DNA of 64,000 nt, from contig JAJTYR010000002.1 of the NCBI GenBank assembly GCA_021463505.1, positions 62,001 to 126,000 on the forward strand, written 5' to 3'. Shown here in pieces: positions 58,529 to 64,000 of this stretch. Under the pieces are notes generated by a model, which was not told the DNA's origin, did not search any database, and was given only the letters and a program-made list of their open reading frames with translations. A program made the position numbers and the translations under genes. Source of the DNA: Burkholderiaceae bacterium. GTDB taxonomy: Bacteria; Pseudomonadota; Gammaproteobacteria; Burkholderiales; Burkholderiaceae_E. Within the stretch, counting starts at the first letter, position 1; the number at the start of each line of letters is the position of its first letter.

Positions 58529-58560
58529 GGGTAGAATTTGCCGGTGAGATTCTACCCATG
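58526..58560. promoter_or_regulatory. Perfect palindromic divergent start region of eamA gene and dnaE
   Basis: 12-bp arms CATGGGTAGAAT (58526-58537) and ATTCTACCCATG (58549-58560), 11-bp spacer. Each arm holds the start codon of the gene it faces away from (eamA-type ATG 58528, dnaE ATG 58558) and a TAGAAT hexamer that resembles a -10. Transcripts would be 14-16 nt before the start codons, overlapping face to face. Confidence 0.85.
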
Positions 58561-61500
58561 AGCGCGCCCCGCTTCGTTCATCTACGGGTCCACTCCGAAT
58601 ATTCGGTCAGCGACTCGATCGTGCGCCTCGACGCCCTGATCGGCGCGGCGCTTGCCGACGGGCAGCCGGCGGTCGCGGTCACCGATCTGGCCAACCTGTT
58701 CGGGTGGGTCAAGTTCTACAAGGCCGCGCGCGCGCGCGGCCTGAAGCCGATCTGCGGCGTCGACGCCTGGATCACCAACGACAGCGACCGCGACCGCCCG
58801 TCGCGGATGCTGCTGCTCGCGCGCAGTCACGCCGGCTATCTGCGGCTGTGCCAGCTCATCAGCCGGGCCTGGCTCGAGAACGAGTACCGCGGGCGTGGCG
58901 AGATGCGCGCCGACTGGTTCGACGCGACCGGCGACGACGGCGCACCGATCGGTGCGGCGCTGATCGCGCTGTCGGGCGCGCAGCACGGCGACGTCGGCCA
59001 GGCACTGCTCGCCGGCCACGTCGATGCGGCGCGCGCGCTGGCACGGGCCTGGGCGCGGCGCTTTCCCGACGCCTGGTTCCTCGAAGTGCAGCGCGCCGGC
59101 CGCGACGAAGACGAGTTGCACGCGCGCGCGGCCGCGCAGCTCGCCTCGGAACTGGACCTGCCGATCGTCGCCACGCATCCGGTACAGTTCATCGCCCGCG
59201 ACGACTTCCGCGCGCACGAGGCCAGGGTGTGCATCGCCGAGGGCGAGATCCTCGCCAATCCGCGGCGAGCGCGGCGCTTCACCGAGGAGCAGTACTTCAG
59301 GTCCCAGGCCGACATGGCGGATCTCTTCGCCGACCTGCCCGAGGCGCTCGCCAACAGCGTCGAGATCGCGCGGCGCTGCAACCTCACGATGGAGCTCGAC
59401 AAGCCGCAGTTGCCGCAGTTCCCGACCCCGCCGGGCGTCACGCTCGACGACTTCCTGCGCCAGCTCGCGCGCGAGGGCCTGGCCAGGCGGATGGAGACGC
59501 TGTTTCCCGGGGACGGTGACGGGCCCGGCGCGCCCGGCGAACAGCGTGAACGGTACGGCAGGCGTCTCGACTACGAGTGCGACACGATCGTGCAGATGGG
59601 CTTCGCCGGCTACTTCCTGATCGTGGCCGACTTCATCAACTGGGCGAAGAACAACGGCGTGCCGGTGGGGCCGGGCCGCGGCTCGGGCGCCGGCTCGCTG
59701 GTGGCGTTCGCCCTCGGCATCACCGACCTCGACCCGATTCCCTACGCGCTGCTGTTCGAGCGCTTCCTGAACCCCGAGCGGGTCTCGATGCCCGACTTCG
59801 ACATCGACTTTTGCCAGGAACAGCGCTATCGGGTCATCGAGTACGTGCGCAGCCGCTACGGCGACCAGGCGGTGTCGCAGATCGCCACGTTCGGCACGAT
59901 GGCCTCGAAGGCGGTCATCCGCGACGTGGGCCGCGTGCTCGACATGGGCTACAACTTCTGCGACCAGCTCTCCAAGCTCGTCCCGGTGGTGCAGAACAAG
60001 CCGCTGTCGCTCGCGAAGGCACGCGAGACCGAGCCGCTGCTGGCAGAGCGCGAGCGCAGGGAAGACGAGGTGCGCGAGTTGCTCGCGCTCGCCGGGCCGC
60101 TCGAAGACCTGACCCGCAACGTCGGCATGCACGCCGGCGGCGTGCTGATCGCCCCGGGCCGGCTCACCGACTTCTGCCCGCTGTACAAGCAGCCGGGCGC
60201 CGAGGCTGGCGTGGTGAGCCAGTTCGACAAGGACGACGTCGAGGCGGTCGGGCTGGTGAAGTTCGACTTCCTGGGCCTGCGCAACCTCACCATCATCGAT
60301 CTCGCGGTTGCCTACATCCATCGGCGGCACCCGCAATCGCATCTCGCGCTGCACGAACTCGGCTTCGACGACCCCCGGGCCTACCAGGTGCTGAAGGACG
60401 CCAACACCACGGCGGTCTTCCAGCTGGAAAGCGAGGGCATGAAGAAGCTGCTGAAGAAACTCGCCCCCGACCGGTTCGAGGACATCATCGCGGTGCTCGC
60501 GCTGTACCGGCCAGGTCCGCTCGGATCGGGCATGGTCGATGACTTCATCCTGCGCAAGAAGGGCCAGCAGAGAATCGACTACTTCCACCCCGACCTGCAG
60601 GCCTGCCTGGCGCCCACCTACGGCGTGATCGTCTACCAGGAACAGGTGATGCAGATCGCGCAGATCGTCGGCGGCTACACGCTGGGCGGCGCCGACCTGT
60701 TGCGGCGTGCGATGGGCAAGAAGAAGCCCGAGGAAATGGCGCAGCACCGCGGCACTTTCGTCGATGGCGCGAAGGCGCAGGGCTACCCGGTCGAACTGGC
60801 CAACAGGCTGTTCGATCTCATGGCGATGTTCGCCGAGTACGGCTTCAACAAGTCGCACACCGCGGCCTACGCGGTGCTCACCTACCACACCGCCTGGCTG
60901 AAGGCCTGCTTCCCGGCCGAGTTCATGGCCGCGACGCTGTCCTCCGACATGGACGACACCGACAAGGTGAAGCTGTTCGTCGACGACGCGCGCGCCAACG
61001 GCGTCGAGGTGCTGCCACCCGACATCAACGTGTCGGCGCTGCGCTTCGAGCCGGTGGGCGATCGGGCGATCCGCTATGGCCTGGGCGCGGTCAAAGGCAC
61101 CGGCGAGTCGGCAGTGGCCGACATCCTGCGCGCGCGCACCGAACGTGCGTTCACCGACCTGTTCGACTTCTGCGCGCGCATCGACCGCAGGCTCGTGAAC
61201 CGGCGCGCGATCGAGGCGCTGGCGCGCGCAGGCGCCTTCGACGCGCTCGACGCCGACCGCGCGAAGGTGCTGGCCAACGTCGGGCGCGCCATCGACGCGG
61301 CGGACGCCGCCGGCGCGGCGATCGACCAGGCGAGCCTGTTCGGGGACGAGGCCGGCGGCCTGCCGAGCGCGCCGGAATGGATGCCCGCGCCGGCCTGGAG
61401 CGAACGGCAGCGCCTGCAGGAGGAGAAGGCCGCGCTCGGGTTGTTCCTGAGCGGGCACCTGTTCGACGCGCACGCCGCGGAAGTGCGCGGCTTCGCGCGC

Positions 61501-62040
61501 ACGCGGCTCGCCGACCTGCAGCCCGGTTCGCAGCCGGTCTGGATCGCCGGGATCGTCGCCGCGCAGCGGCCGCAGATGACGCGTCGCGGCAAGATGGTCT
61601 TCGTCACGCTCGACGACGGCAGCGCGGCGGTCGACGTCGCGGTCTACAACGAGCTGTACGAGGCGCAGCGCCGGCTGATCCGCGACGACGAATTGCTGGT
61701 GGCGCTCGGCAAGGTGAGCCGCGACGACTACACCGGCGGCCAGCGCATCGTCGCCGAGCGGCTGCTCGAGCTGGTCGGGGCGCGCCAGGAGTTCGGCAAG
61801 CGGCTGCGCATCCGCCTGAACGGCATTGCCGACGGCGTCGCGCTGCGCGGCGCGATCGCGCCGTTCGCCGTCGGTGATCGCGAGGGCGCGCCGGCGATCC
61901 CCGTGGTGGTCGAGTACGGCAACCGCGAAGCTGTCTGCGCCATCGAGCTGGGGCCGCGCTGGCGCGTGCAGCCGCACGACGACCTGATCGGCGCGATCCG
62001 CTCGGCGCTGCATCCGCTGGTCGCGGAGGTCGAGTATTGA
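58558..62040 (+). CDS. dnaE: DNA polymerase III alpha subunit
   Basis: Replicative polymerase, 1160 residues. PHP domain (FVHLRVHSEYSVSDSIVRLDAL), polymerase palm with the catalytic acidic PDFDIDFCQEQR near residue 420 and GPGRGSGAGSLVAFALGIT near 375. Also RPGPLGSGMVDDF, a helix-hairpin-helix, and a C-terminal OB domain (VWIAGIVAAQRPQMTRRG). ATG 58558 is part of the palindromic promoter. Its TGA overlaps the msbA TTG. Confidence 0.97.
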   Translation: MSAPRFVHLRVHSEYSVSDSIVRLDALIGAALADGQPAVAVTDLANLFGWVKFYKAARARGLKPICGVDAWITNDSDRDRPSRMLLLARSHAGYLRLCQLISRAWLENEYRGRGEMRADWFDATGDDGAPIGAALIALSGAQHGDVGQALLAGHVDAARALARAWARRFPDAWFLEVQRAGRDEDELHARAAAQLASELDLPIVATHPVQFIARDDFRAHEARVCIAEGEILANPRRARRFTEEQYFRSQADMADLFADLPEALANSVEIARRCNLTMELDKPQLPQFPTPPGVTLDDFLRQLAREGLARRMETLFPGDGDGPGAPGEQRERYGRRLDYECDTIVQMGFAGYFLIVADFINWAKNNGVPVGPGRGSGAGSLVAFALGITDLDPIPYALLFERFLNPERVSMPDFDIDFCQEQRYRVIEYVRSRYGDQAVSQIATFGTMASKAVIRDVGRVLDMGYNFCDQLSKLVPVVQNKPLSLAKARETEPLLAERERREDEVRELLALAGPLEDLTRNVGMHAGGVLIAPGRLTDFCPLYKQPGAEAGVVSQFDKDDVEAVGLVKFDFLGLRNLTIIDLAVAYIHRRHPQSHLALHELGFDDPRAYQVLKDANTTAVFQLESEGMKKLLKKLAPDRFEDIIAVLALYRPGPLGSGMVDDFILRKKGQQRIDYFHPDLQACLAPTYGVIVYQEQVMQIAQIVGGYTLGGADLLRRAMGKKKPEEMAQHRGTFVDGAKAQGYPVELANRLFDLMAMFAEYGFNKSHTAAYAVLTYHTAWLKACFPAEFMAATLSSDMDDTDKVKLFVDDARANGVEVLPPDINVSALRFEPVGDRAIRYGLGAVKGTGESAVADILRARTERAFTDLFDFCARIDRRLVNRRAIEALARAGAFDALDADRAKVLANVGRAIDAADAAGAAIDQASLFGDEAGGLPSAPEWMPAPAWSERQRLQEEKAALGLFLSGHLFDAHAAEVRGFARTRLADLQPGSQPVWIAGIVAAQRPQMTRRGKMVFVTLDDGSAAVDVAVYNELYEAQRRLIRDDELLVALGKVSRDDYTGGQRIVAERLLELVGARQEFGKRLRIRLNGIADGVALRGAIAPFAVGDREGAPAIPVVVEYGNREAVCAIELGPRWRVQPHDDLIGAIRSALHPLVAEVEY

Positions 62041-63809
62041 GCCGGCCTGAAGAGGGCGCGAAGGCCTCGGTCTCGAGCTGGGCAGTCTATCGCCGCCTGT
62101 TCGCCTGGACGCGCCCGTACCGGGGCGGCTTCGCGGTGGCGCTGCTGGCGATGGTGGTCGCGGCGGCCACCGAGCCGCTGTTTCCGGCGCTGATGAAGCC
62201 GCTGCTCGACCAGGGTTTCGTCGCACGCTCGGAGTTCCCGCTGTGGTTCGTGCCGGTGGCCCTGGTCGGCATCTTCGTGGTGCGCGGTGCAGCCACCTTC
62301 ACCAGCAGCTATGCGCTGTCGTGGGTGGCCAACCGCGTGCTGGTCGACATCAGGCGCGAGATGTTCGCGCGCATGATGAGGCTGCCCGCTGCCGAATTCG
62401 AGCGCGAGGCTTCGGGGATGCTGATCTCGCGGATCGTTTTCGAGGTCACGAACGTCACCGCCGCGGTGACGCGCGCGCTCACCGTGCTGGTGCGCGATTC
62501 GCTGGTGATCGTCGGCCTGCTGGGCTGGCTGTTCCATCTGAACTGGCGGCTCACGCTGGTTGCGCTCGCACTGATCCCGGTGGTGGCGCTGGTGGTGGCG
62601 CTGTACAGCCGGCGCATGCGCCAGCTCAGCCGGCGCAGCCTCGAATACACCGGAGAACTCACCCGGGTGGTCGAGGAAGCCGTGCACGGCTACAAGGTCG
62701 TCAAGATCTTCGGCGGCTACGGTGAACAGGCGCGGCTGTTCGGGCGCGCCAGCGAGAAGTTGCGCGGCTTCGCGATGCGCATGACGGTGGCCGGCAGCGC
62801 GACCGTGCCGATCACGCAGCTGTGCGCGGCGGTTGCGGTGGCGATCGTCGTCACGATCGCGCTGGTGCAGTCGATGGACAACCAGACCACCGTGGGCGGT
62901 TTCGTCTCGTTCATCACCGCGATGCTGATGCTGCTCGCCCCGCTCAAGCACCTGGCCGACGTCAATGCGCAGCTGCAGCGCGGACTGGCCGCGGCCGAGT
63001 CGGTCTTCCAGCTTCTCGACAAGGGCGAGGAGGAAGACCACGGCACCCGGCAGCTCGGTCGCGCACGCGGTGAACTCGCGTTCGAGCAGGTGTCGTTTCG
63101 CTATCCGGGTGCGGCCTCCGAGGCGCTGCGCGGCATCGACGTGCGCGTGCGCGCCGGCGAGGTGGTGGCGCTGGTCGGCGCCTCGGGCGCCGGCAAGACG
63201 ACGTTGCTGAACCTGCTGCCGCGCTTCATCGAGCCCACGTCCGGCCGGATCACCATCGACGGCGTGCCGCTGCCCGAACTGCGCCTGGCCGATCTGCGCC
63301 GGCAGTTCGCGCTGGTGAGCCAGGAGGTGGTGCTGTTCAACGACAGTATTCGCGCCAACGTCGCGTTCGGCTCGGAGAACGAGGCCGACGACGCCCGCAT
63401 CCGCGCGGCGCTCGAGGCGGCGGTGCTCGACACCGCGGTCCATGCGCTGCCCGGGGGGCTGGATGCATCGGTCGGCGAGCGTGGCACGCGGCTGTCGGGC
63501 GGCCAGCGCCAGCGGCTCGCACTGGCGCGCGCGATCGTCAAGGACGCGCCGATCCTGCTGCTCGACGAGGCGACTTCGGCACTCGATTCCGGAACCGAGC
63601 GCGAGGTGCAGCTCGCGCTCGAGCGCACGATGCGCGGGCGCACCACGCTGGTGATCGCGCACCGGCTCTCGACGATCGAACGGGCCGACCGCATCCTGGT
63701 GTTCGAACAGGGACGGATCGTCGAACAGGGCACGCACGCCGCGCTGCTCGCGGCCGACTCGCTGTACGCACGCCTGTACCGGATCCAGTACGGCAACCCG
63801 CCATCCTGA
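62037..63809 (+). CDS. msbA: Lipid A export ABC transporter MsbA
   Basis: 590-residue half-transporter that flips lipid A-core. The six-helix membrane domain (WTRPYRGGFAVALLAMVVAA first) has the coupling helix region LMKPLLDQGFV and EFEREASGMLISRIVFEV. The nucleotide-binding domain has GASGAGKTTLLNLLPRF (Walker A), LSGGQRQRLALARAI (signature), ILLLDEATSALD (Walker B) and the H-loop IAHRLSTI. TTG start overlaps the dnaE stop. Confidence 0.93.
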   Translation: MSRPEEGAKASVSSWAVYRRLFAWTRPYRGGFAVALLAMVVAAATEPLFPALMKPLLDQGFVARSEFPLWFVPVALVGIFVVRGAATFTSSYALSWVANRVLVDIRREMFARMMRLPAAEFEREASGMLISRIVFEVTNVTAAVTRALTVLVRDSLVIVGLLGWLFHLNWRLTLVALALIPVVALVVALYSRRMRQLSRRSLEYTGELTRVVEEAVHGYKVVKIFGGYGEQARLFGRASEKLRGFAMRMTVAGSATVPITQLCAAVAVAIVVTIALVQSMDNQTTVGGFVSFITAMLMLLAPLKHLADVNAQLQRGLAAAESVFQLLDKGEEEDHGTRQLGRARGELAFEQVSFRYPGAASEALRGIDVRVRAGEVVALVGASGAGKTTLLNLLPRFIEPTSGRITIDGVPLPELRLADLRRQFALVSQEVVLFNDSIRANVAFGSENEADDARIRAALEAAVLDTAVHALPGGLDASVGERGTRLSGGQRQRLALARAIVKDAPILLLDEATSALDSGTEREVQLALERTMRGRTTLVIAHRLSTIERADRILVFEQGRIVEQGTHAALLAADSLYARLYRIQYGNPPS

Positions 63810-63823
63810 AGGAGAATACCGCC

Positions 63824-64000
63824 ATGACACAGGCTGTCGATCGCTACCCGGTGGCCACGCTGGCCGAGTTGCCCGAGGACATCCGCGCGCGCGTCGTTGC
63901 GGTGCAGGAGAAATCGGGCTTCGTGCCGACGGTGTTCCTGAAGCTTGCTCGCCGGCCCGACGAATTCCGCGCGTTCTTCGCCTACCACGATGCGTTGATG
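63824..64000 (+). CDS. AhpD/carboxymuconolactone-decarboxylase-like protein, N-terminal part
   Basis: 59 residues before the window ends: MTQAVDRYPVATLAELPEDI, VQEKSGFVPTVFLKLARRPDEFRAFFAYHDALM. The pattern VQEKSGFVPxVFLxLARRPxEFRAF is that of peroxidase-related (YciW/AhpD-like) proteins. Ribosome site GAAGGAGA 7 bp upstream. The catalytic CxxC would lie to the right of the window. Confidence 0.75.
   Translation, partial: MTQAVDRYPVATLAELPEDIRARVVAVQEKSGFVPTVFLKLARRPDEFRAFFAYHDALM

Noticed and set aside
58582-62226. A 1,214-codon open frame antisense to dnaE and msbA
   Set aside because: Typical high-GC shadow frame: low complexity, Arg/Gln/Asp rich, no domain, no ribosome site; dnaE on the other strand is unmistakable.

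Overview
The window is GC-rich DNA (strong third-position G/C bias, long antisense shadow frames) from a betaproteobacterium, most likely a denitrifying member of the Burkholderiales/Rhodocyclales. The case rests on gene order and content: tsaE overlapping amiC, the rpsU-yqeY-dnaG-rpoD macromolecular-synthesis operon, a fused MrpA/B antiporter operon, and a cd1 nitrite reductase (nirS) with an FNR/DNR-type box.

Left part (1-8.5 kb): amiC (cut by the window edge) and tsaE on the minus strand, then queG and a DNR-like Crp/Fnr regulator on plus. A nitrite-respiration block on minus follows (nirS, a cytochrome c551, then a divergent NirF/cytochrome-d1-like propeller). An exact TTGAT-N4-GTCAA box lies between nirS and a divergent TonB-dependent receptor. 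8.5-25 kb is mostly housekeeping: an exported chalcone-isomerase-fold protein, xerD, a pirin with a divergent LysR, glutathione reductase overlapping a six-gene Mrp Na+/H+ antiporter operon, panE, plsY (behind a 20-bp tandem repeat), tsaD, a GGDEF membrane protein and a Lon-like AAA+ ATPase without protease.

25.3-31.1 kb is rpsU-yqeY-dnaG-rpoD. The primary sigma factor carries an Ala/Lys-rich N-terminal extension of about 290 residues. 31.1-39.3 kb is accessory. It holds vapBC, two small membrane proteins, a wrecked EamA transporter, a second vapBC, and a metal-related cassette: a secreted protein with two 50-residue repeats, a Crp/Fnr regulator, a HMA metallochaperone and a P1B ATPase with a CPG motif. 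It ends with an IS1634-like transposase relic, a truncated vapB relic and a CAU-anticodon tRNA.

39.4-49.5 kb holds stress and redox functions: a DedA protein, LysR/pirin, DoxX, glutathionyl-hydroquinone reductase, a CBS protein divergent from an ACP-GNAT fusion, a YbaK deacylase, a cupin/TetR pair with palindromic operators, a DyP peroxidase, an SCP2-like protein and a YpfJ zinc peptidase. 49.5-64 kb is core again: transketolase, RF3, a lipoprotein, RhlE helicase, gluQ, an alpha/beta hydrolase and an EamA transporter. The EamA gene shares a perfect palindromic promoter region with dnaE, which is followed by msbA and the start of an AhpD-like gene.

All functions are inferred from motifs and family resemblance read by eye; no database search was run.
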